Of a stretch of 64,000 nt of DNA, positions 1 to 9,430 are shown piece by piece. The notes beneath the pieces are model-generated. The model saw nothing but the letters and a program-made list of their open reading frames with translations. It was not told the DNA's origin and did not search any database. Origin of the DNA: an uncultured Pelagibacteraceae bacterium (GTDB lineage: Bacteria; Pseudomonadota; Alphaproteobacteria; Pelagibacterales; AG-422-B15); contig CACNSH010000002.1 in the NCBI GenBank assembly GCA_902622985.1, positions 186,001 through 250,000 on the forward strand, read 5' to 3'. The position numbers were made by a program, and so were the translations under genes. How positions within the stretch are numbered: the stretch's first letter is position 1; the number at the start of each line of letters is the position of its first letter.

Positions 1-821
1 AAATGGTAACCCCTTTCAGCTTCCAGTGGCACTTTGTCGCCTATATGTTTAAGCAGATCATTAGACCATACTCCAGATGTAATCACGACTCTATCGTGCA
101 GGGTCTCTTCTGAGTTTGTTTTAATATTTATTTGATTAGTTTCAGTTTTTTTTATGGATATAACTTTCTCTTTTTTGAATTTTCCTCCTTTTTTAATAAA
201 CAGTTTCATTAATGCTTCGCTAACCTTGATCGGACTTTTTGCAAAATAACTACCTTCAAATAAGGCTCCTTTATAAAAGATATTATTAATATTAGGTTCA
301 AGATCAGAAATATCATCTCGACTTAGAGTTGTTATTTTAACACCTGTTTCTTCTCTTTTAGGAAAATCTTGTTTTGCAGCATTAAAAAATAATTTTGTAG
401 ACCATCCATACATGATAGACTCTCTTGATATATAATCTTCTGCATTTGCTTCGTTGAATAGATCTTCATAACCATCATCCATATGTGACAGTAAAGTTGT
501 TAAATGTTGAACAGTGTGGTTAACTTTTTCATTTCTGCAATTGCTCAAGTATTTAATAATCCATGGAAATGTCTCGCTTAATCGTTTTAGGCTAATGAAT
601 AAGGGGCTGTTTTTGTTTAGCAATAAATATGGAAATAAATAAAAATAGGATGATGAATTAGTTGGTATATTTGCATATTTTGCATAAGTTCCAGCATTGC
701 CGTAACTTGCTTGTGATCCAGGATCATTCATGTCATACAAGGTCACATCTTGACCGTACTTCTTAAGCCAATTGGCTGAAGAAATGCCGACAATTCCCGC
801 TCCTATTACTGCTATTTTCAT
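1..821 (-). CDS. FAD-dependent oxidoreductase, DadA/D-amino-acid dehydrogenase-like (C-terminus beyond window edge)
   Basis: Translated by eye from ATG at 821: MKIAVIGAGIVGISSANWLKKYGQDVTLYDMNDPGSQASYGNAGTYAKYANIP...; GxGxxG Rossmann motif and DadA-like 'SYGNAG'. Open to window edge, so absent from ORF track. Confidence 0.8.
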   Translation of the reverse strand, partial: MKIAVIGAGIVGISSANWLKKYGQDVTLYDMNDPGSQASYGNAGTYAKYANIPTNSSSYFYLFPYLLLNKNSPLFISLKRLSETFPWIIKYLSNCRNEKVNHTVQHLTTLLSHMDDGYEDLFNEANAEDYISRESIMYGWSTKLFFNAAKQDFPKREETGVKITTLSRDDISDLEPNINNIFYKGALFEGSYFAKSPIKVSEALMKLFIKKGGKFKKEKVISIKKTETNQINIKTNSEETLHDRVVITSGVWSNDLLKHIGDKVPLEAERGYH

Positions 822-827
822 TTGTAA

Positions 828-1883
828 CTATTGTGATTTCATTTCTAGAAGTCTGCTTATGGTTCTGTTAAATTTATCTTTCAAATGATATGCACTGCCA
901 AGATCGCTTATTTCTTTTTCTGTGCTTAAATATAATTTAATTTTATTATCATAGAGAACATCAATTAAATTAATAAATCTTTCTTGAAGATTAGAATTTG
1001 TATTTCCAAAATTTGGAACATTTTCAACGATTAATCTATCAATTAATTTAATTAACTCGAGGTAGTCTTCAGTGCCTCTATTATCGCCACAAATTTCATT
1101 GAATTGAAAACGAGCTATTCTATTAGACAAATTCTTAACAACAAAATTTCTCTTCTTCACACTTATTACTTTATCCTCGACTGAAGTTTTATTTGAATGG
1201 ATAGAAAAAATATCATTTATTTTAAGCTTGCTAACCGGTGAATTTGATAAAAAAAAGTTCTTTTCTTCTTTTAATGATCTTGTTCTATAGTCAATGTCTA
1301 TTGATAGATGATGAATTAGAGAGTTATTTTTAATTAAATTAATAAATGGAATAAAAAGTTCTCTTTGCAGCCCTTCTTTGTATAAGTCTTCTGGGCTGGA
1401 ATTAGAAGTTAATACAATTAAAATATTATTTTTAAAGAACTCCTCAAATAAATGCCCGAGAATCATTGCGTCAGCTATATTTGTGACCTGGAATTCATCA
1501 AAAAATATGAGACTTGATTTCGATTTAATGCCTTTTACAAGTTTTGAAATTATAAAATCTCTTGAATTTTTTTCATTTCTGAGTTGGTGTAATTGATCAT
1601 GTATATTAATCATAAACTCATGAAAATGGACTCTTTGTTTTTCTTTTAAATTTACGTCATCATAGAATAAATCCATAATGAGTGTTTTTCCAATGCCCAC
1701 TCCCCCGTATAAATAAAAGCATTTCTTTTGATTTAAATTGTATCGAAATAGTTTTTTTATAAAATTTCTGCTCGAACCTAACAAAAATTTATCTAATTCA
1801 ATAACTAAATCTTTTTGCTTAATATTATGTTCAATATGCTTATCTTTACAGAGCTGTTCGTAAACTTTTAAAGCTTCTGACAC
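828..1883 (-). CDS. zapE: ZapE/AFG1-like ATPase
   Basis: Walker A YLYGGVGIGKT, Walker B LIFFDEFQVTNIADAMIL, 'LTSNSSPEDLYKEGLQRELFIPFI' typical of the AFG1/ZapE family. Confidence 0.9.
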   Translation of the reverse strand: MSEALKVYEQLCKDKHIEHNIKQKDLVIELDKFLLGSSRNFIKKLFRYNLNQKKCFYLYGGVGIGKTLIMDLFYDDVNLKEKQRVHFHEFMINIHDQLHQLRNEKNSRDFIISKLVKGIKSKSSLIFFDEFQVTNIADAMILGHLFEEFFKNNILIVLTSNSSPEDLYKEGLQRELFIPFINLIKNNSLIHHLSIDIDYRTRSLKEEKNFFLSNSPVSKLKINDIFSIHSNKTSVEDKVISVKKRNFVVKNLSNRIARFQFNEICGDNRGTEDYLELIKLIDRLIVENVPNFGNTNSNLQERFINLIDVLYDNKIKLYLSTEKEISDLGSAYHLKDKFNRTISRLLEMKSQ

Positions 1884-1895
1884 TTTTTCAAGTAG

Positions 1896-4331
1896 CTAAG
1901 ATCTAAGTTTCTGATTATCAGGATCGTATGGACTTTCGGGTATTACCGTTACATCAAACATATCTCCCAAAATATCGATCTTTAACTTTGTGCCGACTTC
2001 TGAATGAGCTGGATTGACCATAGCTAAAGCGAGAGACTTATTAACTCGAAAGCCAAAATTTCCACCTGTAGCGCGACCAATAACTTTGCCATCAGCATAT
2101 ATTGGATTATTGCCAAGCACATCAGCATCTTTGACACCATGAACTTCAAGAGTTACGAAGGAATTTTCAAAACCTTTTTCTCTCCACTGAACTAATGCAT
2201 CTCTTCCTATGAATTGACCTTTGTTTGGGTGAATGAACCTGTCTATTCCTGACTCATATCCTGCGTATTCAATTGATAATTCTGTACCAATTAGTTTGTA
2301 GGATTTCTCAATTCTCAAAGAGTCCATTGCTCTTATGCCAAAAGGCTTTAGACCCAGATCTTTTCCTGCATCCATTAATGTATCGAATATATGATTTTGT
2401 ACTTCAATTGGTGAGTGGATTTCCCATCCTAATTCGCCAACGAAATTTACTCTTATTGCAAGTGTTTCTGCAGCACCAATTTTTACTTTTTTACCAGATA
2501 GCCATGGGAAACCCTCATTTGTGAAATCATCCTCAGATACTCTTTGAAGAAGTTCTCTCGACTTCGGACCAGCGACAACTAATACTCCAATTTGATTTGT
2601 AATATTTTCAAATTTTACACTTCTGTCATCGGGCATATGTTTTTTTACCCAATCATGGTCCAGCCGCTGCCAAGCTCCAGCAGAAACACAATAAAAACTG
2701 TCATGAGACTCTCTCATTATTGTAAATTCTGAGTGTACTCCTCCTTTAGAATTCAAAGCATGACAGAGATTTGTCCTTCCTATCTTTTTTGGTAATTTAT
2801 TAGCAACTAAATTATCTAGGAATTCTTCTGCTCCTGGTCCGCTTATTCTACATTTTGCAAATGCGGTCATATCTAAAAGACCTACATTTTCTGTTACATT
2901 TTTACATTCATTTCCAATGTGCTCAAACCAAGCTGATCGCCTGAATGACCAATCATCTTCTTGTGGAACTCCTTCAGGAGCAAACCAGTTTGCGCGCTCC
3001 CAACCAAACTTTTGACCAAACACTGCACCTAAATTTTTCAGCCTATCATAACAAGGAGCTTGTCTTAATGGCCGGCCTGCGGGCCTTTCTTCATCAGGAT
3101 AATGGATTGTGAAAACGTTAGCATAAGCCTCTTCATTTTTTTTGATTAAATATGATTTTGATGCGTAATCGCCAAACCTTCTGGGTTCAACCCCGAGCAT
3201 ATCAATGGTCGGTTCGCCATCAACAATCCATTCTGCGATCTGCCAGCCTGCACCACCGGCAGCTGTAACGCCAAACGAATGACCGTCATTTAAATATAAA
3301 TTTTTTCTATCCCATGCCGGACCGATAATTGGGCTTCCATCTGGAGTATAGCAAATAGCACCATTATAAACTTTCTTAATTCCTGCTTCTCCAAAAATAG
3401 GAACTCTGTGAATGGCATGCTCTATATGGGGGCCAAGTCTGTCTAAGTCTTCTTGGAATAATTCATACTCACAGTCATTGCTAGGTCCATTTACATAGCA
3501 ACATGGTGCACCATTTTCATATGGTCCAAGAATTAATCCACCAGCTTCCTCACGCATATACCATGCGCCGTCAGATCCTCTAAGTACACCCATTTCAGGA
3601 AGGCCTTCTTTTTGTCTTTCTAGAATTTTAGGATGAGCTTCTGTAACGATATATTGATGCTCAACAGGTATCACTGGGATATCTAATCCAACCATTTCTC
3701 CGGTTTGCCTGACAAAATTTCCCGAGCATGAAACAACAATATCACATTTGATTTCACCTTTATCAGTTGTAACAATCCAACTATCATCTGGTAACTGTTC
3801 AAGTCCTATGACTGCTGTTTGTCTGTAAATTTCAGCTCCAAGCGCTCTTGCTCCTTTTGCTAGAGCCTGCGTAAGATCATTGGGTTGTATGTATCCATCC
3901 TCAGGGTGCTGTATAGCACCCACTAAGCCCTCAGTTGAACAAAGCGGCCAAACTTTTTGAACTTCTTCGGGAGTTAAAAAATTGACTTTAACACCTATTG
4001 TTTCCGCAACACCTGCATATTGACGATACTCATCCATTCTATCCTGATTTTCAGCAAGTCGAATATTACTTACTTGCCTAAAGCCAACATCTTGACCAGT
4101 TTCTTTTTCGAGTTCTTGATAAAATTTAACTGAGTATTTATGGATTTGACCAACAGAGTAACTCATGTTGAATAAAGGCATCAAACCCGCAGCGTGCCAC
4201 GTCGAACCTGATGTAAGTTCTTTGCGTTCGCACAAAACTACATCAGACCATCCTTTTTTTGCAAGGTGGTAAAGCGTACTAACTCCAACTACACCGCCAC
4301 CAATGACGACAACTTTAGCTTTGTTTTTCAT
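1896..4331 (-). CDS. Dimethylglycine/sarcosine dehydrogenase-like protein (FAD oxidoreductase + GcvT folate domain)
   Basis: N-terminal VVVIGGGVVGVSTLYHLAKKGWSDVVLCERKELTSGSTWHAAGL; C-terminal GcvT-like domain (GELGWEIHSPIEVQNHIFDTLMDAG). Start at internal Met 4331 preferred to 4352. Confidence 0.88.
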   Translation of the reverse strand: MKNKAKVVVIGGGVVGVSTLYHLAKKGWSDVVLCERKELTSGSTWHAAGLMPLFNMSYSVGQIHKYSVKFYQELEKETGQDVGFRQVSNIRLAENQDRMDEYRQYAGVAETIGVKVNFLTPEEVQKVWPLCSTEGLVGAIQHPEDGYIQPNDLTQALAKGARALGAEIYRQTAVIGLEQLPDDSWIVTTDKGEIKCDIVVSCSGNFVRQTGEMVGLDIPVIPVEHQYIVTEAHPKILERQKEGLPEMGVLRGSDGAWYMREEAGGLILGPYENGAPCCYVNGPSNDCEYELFQEDLDRLGPHIEHAIHRVPIFGEAGIKKVYNGAICYTPDGSPIIGPAWDRKNLYLNDGHSFGVTAAGGAGWQIAEWIVDGEPTIDMLGVEPRRFGDYASKSYLIKKNEEAYANVFTIHYPDEERPAGRPLRQAPCYDRLKNLGAVFGQKFGWERANWFAPEGVPQEDDWSFRRSAWFEHIGNECKNVTENVGLLDMTAFAKCRISGPGAEEFLDNLVANKLPKKIGRTNLCHALNSKGGVHSEFTIMRESHDSFYCVSAGAWQRLDHDWVKKHMPDDRSVKFENITNQIGVLVVAGPKSRELLQRVSEDDFTNEGFPWLSGKKVKIGAAETLAIRVNFVGELGWEIHSPIEVQNHIFDTLMDAGKDLGLKPFGIRAMDSLRIEKSYKLIGTELSIEYAGYESGIDRFIHPNKGQFIGRDALVQWREKGFENSFVTLEVHGVKDADVLGNNPIYADGKVIGRATGGNFGFRVNKSLALAMVNPAHSEVGTKLKIDILGDMFDVTVIPESPYDPDNQKLRS

Positions 4332-4336
4332 ATGAA

Positions 4337-5017
4337 TTATGGTCCGGCCCAATCAACAGCACAATATTCGGCACTTCCACCTGTGAAATCCCAATTACGG
4401 CCGTGATCTCTAATCCTACTTCTTTTTGATCCTTTGCAAACAATTATTTCTGGCGCAACCCAATATTTTAAGTTTGATACTTTTACTACTTCGCCTCTCT
4501 CTTTTCCTGGCTCATGTTCAATTCGACCATCTAAGATTTCTGGAATTGTAAACGACCATCCATCGTCGGTTTCTTTATATGATATAGAACATCTTTTTAC
4601 GCCAAGGAAGTTTGCAATCATATGTCTAAACCAACCTGTTTGTCCACCTGCTTGACCTGAGAAAATAACTGCGAGCGCATCAGCTGCATCATCAGATGCT
4701 TTTTCGTCAATATATAATCCTGCTGTCCAACCGCCTGAACCTAAAGGGCCAGGAACTTCTAAAAGAATAGCAACATTTAAACCACTTAAATCCATAATTC
4801 CTTTAGACTCTCTTTTGATAGGGTTAAATCCAGACCACTTTTCTTCTGCGTATCCTTCTTCGATATTAATTCCCCACCATGAAAAGCATTTACCATTAGG
4901 TGAATTTGGAACCGCTCTCCCCAGGGACATCGGACAATTGCAAAATACATCGCAGTTACAATTCAGCAAAAAATTTCCTTTTATTTCCCAATGTAAGTTT
5001 AGTGGATTTACAGTCAT
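4337..5017 (-). CDS. DUF1326 domain protein
   Basis: Cys-rich N-terminus LLNCNCDVFCNCPMSLGR; adjacent to DUF2182 gene, a common pairing. Confidence 0.8.
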   Translation of the reverse strand: MTVNPLNLHWEIKGNFLLNCNCDVFCNCPMSLGRAVPNSPNGKCFSWWGINIEEGYAEEKWSGFNPIKRESKGIMDLSGLNVAILLEVPGPLGSGGWTAGLYIDEKASDDAADALAVIFSGQAGGQTGWFRHMIANFLGVKRCSISYKETDDGWSFTIPEILDGRIEHEPGKERGEVVKVSNLKYWVAPEIIVCKGSKRSRIRDHGRNWDFTGGSAEYCAVDWAGP

Positions 5018-5904
5018 ATAGTTAAATAAGTATTAAATACGCCCCCCCAACCTACAAGAAGAATGCCCAGAAATCTAGAGCTAAGTTTCTCGTAAGGCAG
5101 CATTTTTTCAGCCAATACAATTATTGTTATTGCGACAACCCAAAGTAAATTCATAACTCCATTTACAAAAAGCAGAAGCATAAGAACCCAGCAACACCCT
5201 AAGCAAAATAAACCATGCTTTAGACCCACATAGGCAACATTTCCGTATCCTTTAATAGGACCAGCCATTAGAAACGATAAGGGGTTTCTGCATTTCTCAA
5301 GACATGTATCTTTCAAACTTGTAAATTGAAATACACCTGCTCCAACAAGAAATAATCCTGCAAGAATATTATTTTGTAATGTTCCCATCATATCGACTAC
5401 TCCGTTATTGTGAAAAATATATTGAAGAGTACATGCAATAAGTGAAAAAATTGTCCAAATTAAAATATAAGTGAATGAAATCACTATCATCTCAATAATA
5501 ATATTCGACGATATTTGCATATTCGATCTCATCATTCTAAAAATATTTAAAAAGATAAATGTAGATGGAAGCATCATCGCAAACATCATGACGGTCCACA
5601 TTACGAACATCACGATAAAATCATTTATTGTCCACTTTCCTGTCATTGGCATCATAAGAAAATTGATTGATGAGTTTTTTTCATTCATATTCATTGAGTC
5701 CATAGTCATTTCTGTATCAGACATCGAGTTCATTGACATTTCATTTTCTGACGCGGTTTCCATTGACATTGTCATTGGATTTTTATTTTGCATCATTGAG
5801 TCCATTGGATTAGATGCCATGAGGAATAAATAGTACCAAGCTAAAGCAATTAGCAAGGTGAGAAAAAAAAGTGTGGTGATATATTCAATTTTAAATGTTT
5901 TCAT
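5014..5904 (-). CDS. DUF2182 predicted metal-binding integral membrane protein with Met-rich extracytoplasmic segment
   Basis: Several TM segments, 'HGLFCLGCCWVLMLLLF' motif, Met-rich stretch after TM1. Confidence 0.8.
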   Translation of the reverse strand: MKTFKIEYITTLFFLTLLIALAWYYLFLMASNPMDSMMQNKNPMTMSMETASENEMSMNSMSDTEMTMDSMNMNEKNSSINFLMMPMTGKWTINDFIVMFVMWTVMMFAMMLPSTFIFLNIFRMMRSNMQISSNIIIEMIVISFTYILIWTIFSLIACTLQYIFHNNGVVDMMGTLQNNILAGLFLVGAGVFQFTSLKDTCLEKCRNPLSFLMAGPIKGYGNVAYVGLKHGLFCLGCCWVLMLLLFVNGVMNLLWVVAITIIVLAEKMLPYEKLSSRFLGILLVGWGGVFNTYLTI

Positions 5905-6359
5905 TAATGTTCTGTATGATCATCTAAACTTTTTTGAGTTTCAACCTCAAAAAGCACTTTGATCTCGCCTGCATTTTCAAATACTAAAGACCCTTCTAAA
6001 CTTATTCCATGAGTTAATTCAATACTAAAATTTGAAAACATTATATGGTGCGTGCCGGGTTTGAGCGATTTAGCTTTTTGTGGAGGGATTTCAATAAAAT
6101 CAACTTTACTCATTATAACTATTCCATTCTCTACACTTGAATAATGTAACTCAGTATCTGCAAAGTCGGTAACAACTTTAATTAAACGATCTGTCTCGAA
6201 ACCCATGTTTACTATTTTCATATATCCAGCTGCAGGGCCTGATGAAATTACAAACTTAATGTGTGGGTGATTTATATTAATATGATCTTTTTGAAATTGG
6301 TGAGCAGCTCCAATTTTTATAGAAACTAAAAACAAAATTATTATTAGTGCTTTATACAA
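5904..6359 (-). CDS. PCuAC-type periplasmic copper chaperone
   Basis: Signal peptide; 'GPAAGYMKIVN', 'KPGTHHIMF' consistent with the PCuAC His/Met copper motif. Confidence 0.85.
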   Translation of the reverse strand: MYKALIIILFLVSIKIGAAHQFQKDHININHPHIKFVISSGPAAGYMKIVNMGFETDRLIKVVTDFADTELHYSSVENGIVIMSKVDFIEIPPQKAKSLKPGTHHIMFSNFSIELTHGISLEGSLVFENAGEIKVLFEVETQKSLDDHTEH

Positions 6360-6362
6360 CCC

Positions 6363-6572
6363 TTAATCTCTCTCTGTCGAAAACATACAGACATCGTTAA
6401 CACAAGTTAAAACGCATAATAAGTTTTTATCTTTGTTATGATAAGATGCCCATAATTCAGTCTTTTCATGTTTTAAAAGAAGCTCAACATTAGCATCACA
6501 ATTTTTTTTTGATGCTTGTTCAGATGCCAATTCTCTATATTTATTTGTTTCTATTATTTCGGAACAAGACAA
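6363..6572 (-). CDS. Small Cys-containing protein, probable lipoprotein whose signal peptide is one base out of frame
   Basis: ORF MSCSEIIETNKYRELASEQASKKNC...; removing 1 nt of the A9 run at 6579-6587 gives MYKISIFIFFILLSCSEIIET with lipobox LLSC. Confidence 0.6.
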   Translation of the reverse strand: MSCSEIIETNKYRELASEQASKKNCDANVELLLKHEKTELWASYHNKDKNLLCVLTCVNDVCMFSTERD

Positions 6573-6611
6573 TAAAATAAAAAAAAATAAATATTGATAT
6601 TTTATACATTG

Positions 6612-7262
6612 TTATAGATTTTTTAAATCTTCAACCATTTGTTCAATACTAGAACCAAAGGGAAGTATGCTTCTTAATACATCATTATCATCAAAAATAT
6701 AATAGAAAGCAGTATGTTGAACCATGTAATTTTTTTCTTTATTACTTATTTCATCAGATTGTTCAGATGAACCTAGATAATTTTGATGTTCTGAATTTGT
6801 TGCCGGCTCTACATGTACAAAAAAATCTTTCCATATTGGCATAAGATTTTCATATGTCCCCGTTAAACCAATTAAATTATTGCTAAAGTTGCTAAGAAAT
6901 TCTTTTAATCGGTCAGGGCTATCCCTAGCAGGATCAACTGTTACAAAGAAAAATTTTATATTTTCTATTGAATGGTTTTCTCTATTTAATTGATCAATGG
7001 CATTACTCATAAGATTTGCACTAATTGGACAAATATCTGGGCAATGAGTAAAGCCAAAAAAGAATACTTTACTATATCCGCTATAAGTTCTTTCACTTAC
7101 ATCAACTCCAAAATGGTCAACTGCTGTGAATTTTAAATCTATATCATTTGATACTTCTGAAGTATTGTCTCTAAATAATTCAGAAACTGCCCAACCAGCG
7201 ACGACTGCTAATATAATTATTGAGAGGAATAAAAGTTGATTAACTCTACCTCTTGAAATCAT
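6612..7262 (-). CDS. SCO1/SenC family protein
   Basis: TM anchor, FFFGFTHCPDICP Cu-binding motif, 'VTVDPARDSPDRLKEF', conserved His in 'YMVQHTAFYYIFD'. Confidence 0.92.
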   Translation of the reverse strand: MISRGRVNQLLFLSIIILAVVAGWAVSELFRDNTSEVSNDIDLKFTAVDHFGVDVSERTYSGYSKVFFFGFTHCPDICPISANLMSNAIDQLNRENHSIENIKFFFVTVDPARDSPDRLKEFLSNFSNNLIGLTGTYENLMPIWKDFFVHVEPATNSEHQNYLGSSEQSDEISNKEKNYMVQHTAFYYIFDDNDVLRSILPFGSSIEQMVEDLKNL

Positions 7263-8398
7263 TATTCCATTTTTTCGAGTCTAGAACTAAATGGTAAAGG
7301 GACAACTTCAACTTCTCGTTTCTCTCCATCATGATCAATCTGATAAACTTCTTCTGAATTAATTAAATCAATATCAATGAACCCTAAGGCAATATTGCAT
7401 CCAAAGTTTGGGCTATAAATACAGCTGGTTACAAATCCTTTTTTTTCAGAGTTATTGTCAAACAATGGTATTCTTGCCATATTATAACCAATTTTCTTTC
7501 CTGAAATTTTAAAACCAGTGAATTGTTTTTTAATGCCCTCTTCTCTTATTTTTAAGAGAGCATCTTTTCCTACAAAGTCCGCTTCTTGATCAAGATCATA
7601 AAATTTTGGTAAGTTTAGTTCTAAAGGGTTCTCAGCTAATGAGGTATCTCCTTGGTGGGAAATCATACCGGCTTCAATTCTATCTATTTGATTAGGACAA
7701 CTTGGTACAATTTTAAACTCTTTTCCTGCTTCCATTAATGCATTCCATAATGCCGGACCATCTACTTCTCTTGTTATATAAATTTCGTATCCAAACTGAT
7801 TACTCCAACCGCTGCGTGCAATGATGATATCTAATCCAAATAAGTTAGTTTCGATAAATTGATAATATTTTAATCCCATAATAACTGGATCATCATTTGT
7901 AGCTTTTCTCATGAGTTCTTTTGCGCGCGGGCCTTGCAATGAAAGCGGACAAGCTTCAGGCTCCGAAATTTTAACATTAAACTTACCAGATAAAGCAACG
8001 CCTTTACACCATAGTATCGCATCAGAATCTGCAATACTCAGCCAATACTTATTTTCATTAAACTTTAAAATTAATGGATCATTTATGATTCCACCATTTT
8101 CATCTGTCATAAATGCGTAACGACAAAACCCATCTTTAAAAGTTGATAGATTTCTTGGCGTCATATACTGAACAAATTTAGCGGCGTCTTCTCCAATAAT
8201 TTCAATTTGTCTCTCTGCTGCCACATCCCATAATGTTACATCGTTTATTAATGATTGGTATTCCTCCTCAGGAGTCGTATAGCCAACAGGCATCGTCATA
8301 CGGTTATAAGTTGTAAAATTGGTAGCGCCGTATTTTAGTGTCTCTTCAAAGAAAGGTGATTTTCTAATCCTTGGGGTGTATATAATACCTTTTGACAT
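7262..8398 (-). CDS. DmdA-like / GcvT-family folate-dependent methyltransferase
   Basis: TPRIRKSPFFEETLKYGATNFTTYNRMTMP...WDVAAERQIEI...SLQGPRA...FGYEIYI; DmdA-superfamily pattern. Confidence 0.8.
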   Translation of the reverse strand: MSKGIIYTPRIRKSPFFEETLKYGATNFTTYNRMTMPVGYTTPEEEYQSLINDVTLWDVAAERQIEIIGEDAAKFVQYMTPRNLSTFKDGFCRYAFMTDENGGIINDPLILKFNENKYWLSIADSDAILWCKGVALSGKFNVKISEPEACPLSLQGPRAKELMRKATNDDPVIMGLKYYQFIETNLFGLDIIIARSGWSNQFGYEIYITREVDGPALWNALMEAGKEFKIVPSCPNQIDRIEAGMISHQGDTSLAENPLELNLPKFYDLDQEADFVGKDALLKIREEGIKKQFTGFKISGKKIGYNMARIPLFDNNSEKKGFVTSCIYSPNFGCNIALGFIDIDLINSEEVYQIDHDGEKREVEVVPLPFSSRLEKME

Positions 8399-8503
8399 TC
8401 TGTTCTCCTTAATGATCAGACCTTATAGACCATAAAGTCATAAAAAGTAAATCCTTTTCCTAAGTTTCTACTTACTAATTAAAACTATAAATGCTAAAAA
8501 ATA

Positions 8504-9430
8504 ATGATGAGCAAAAGATATGAAAATTTAATGAAACGTATTCATGCCGGAGAAAATATTCTTCTTGATGGGGCCACTGGTTCGGAGCTTGAAAACCGTG
8601 GTATTAAAATGGATAATTCTTGGTGTGGCACAGCTTCCTTAGAGAGCGATACATTAAAGCAAATACATAAAGATTATATTGAGGCTGGCTCAAGTATTAT
8701 AACTACAAATACTTATGCAACAAATCGAATGATCTTAGAAACCGCGGGGGTAGATAATCAATTCAAAGAAATAAATCTAAGTGCAATAAATGCAGCTCTG
8801 GAAGCAAGGGAAGAATGTGGTAGAGATGATGTACTTATAGCTGGGTCCTTGTCTCATCAAATACCGTATGAGGATGCTTTTGAAACACAAGAGGAAAGAG
8901 AGAAATTTAAAAAAAAACTCACACCCGAATATTTTCAAAAGTCTTTTGATGAGCTCGCTTTTTTTCTAGCCGATAATGGGTGCGATTTTATTCTACTAGA
9001 GTTAATGTATCGACCAGATCGAATTGAAATAATTTTTGACTCAGCAAGTAAGGCTGGATTGCCTGTGTGGGCTGGATTCTCATCTAGAAATAAAGACGGG
9101 TTAATAGCCCTTACTACAGACTATGACTATAGTTTTAAAAAAATGATTAGTAATGTCAAACATCATAAATTGGATGCTGTAGGAATAATGCATTGTGAAA
9201 TTAATGTAATAGAACAAAGTATTAAAGAACTTAAAGAAGTATATGACCTTCCTGTTATGGCGTATCCAGAAGTAGCGGTATTTAATTTTCCACACTACGA
9301 CATGAGCAATGTAATTTCTCCTGATGATTATTTAATTGAAGCAAAAAAGTGGAAGGATGCTGGAGCGCAAATTATAGGTGGATGTTGCGGCACTACAGTT
9401 GAACACATTAAAGTACTCAATCAATTATAG
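8504..9430 (+). CDS. Homocysteine S-methyltransferase / BHMT-like
   Basis: LLDGATGSELENRG, TNTYATN, C-terminal zinc motif IIGGCCGTT. Confidence 0.9.
   Translation: MMSKRYENLMKRIHAGENILLDGATGSELENRGIKMDNSWCGTASLESDTLKQIHKDYIEAGSSIITTNTYATNRMILETAGVDNQFKEINLSAINAALEAREECGRDDVLIAGSLSHQIPYEDAFETQEEREKFKKKLTPEYFQKSFDELAFFLADNGCDFILLELMYRPDRIEIIFDSASKAGLPVWAGFSSRNKDGLIALTTDYDYSFKKMISNVKHHKLDAVGIMHCEINVIEQSIKELKEVYDLPVMAYPEVAVFNFPHYDMSNVISPDDYLIEAKKWKDAGAQIIGGCCGTTVEHIKVLNQL

Noticed and set aside
1378-1596. Antisense ORF opposite zapE, and similar 60-140 aa track ORFs opposite well-supported genes (e.g. 5471-5833, 26369-26599, 58883-59212, 62730-63158)
   Set aside because: Lie wholly antisense to strongly recognised genes, without homology-like motifs or SD; consistent with spurious reading frames.
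8399-8503. Divergent intergenic region before BHMT-like gene as possible SAM riboswitch
   Set aside because: No recognisable SAM-II/SAM-V core or pseudoknot could be drawn by eye.
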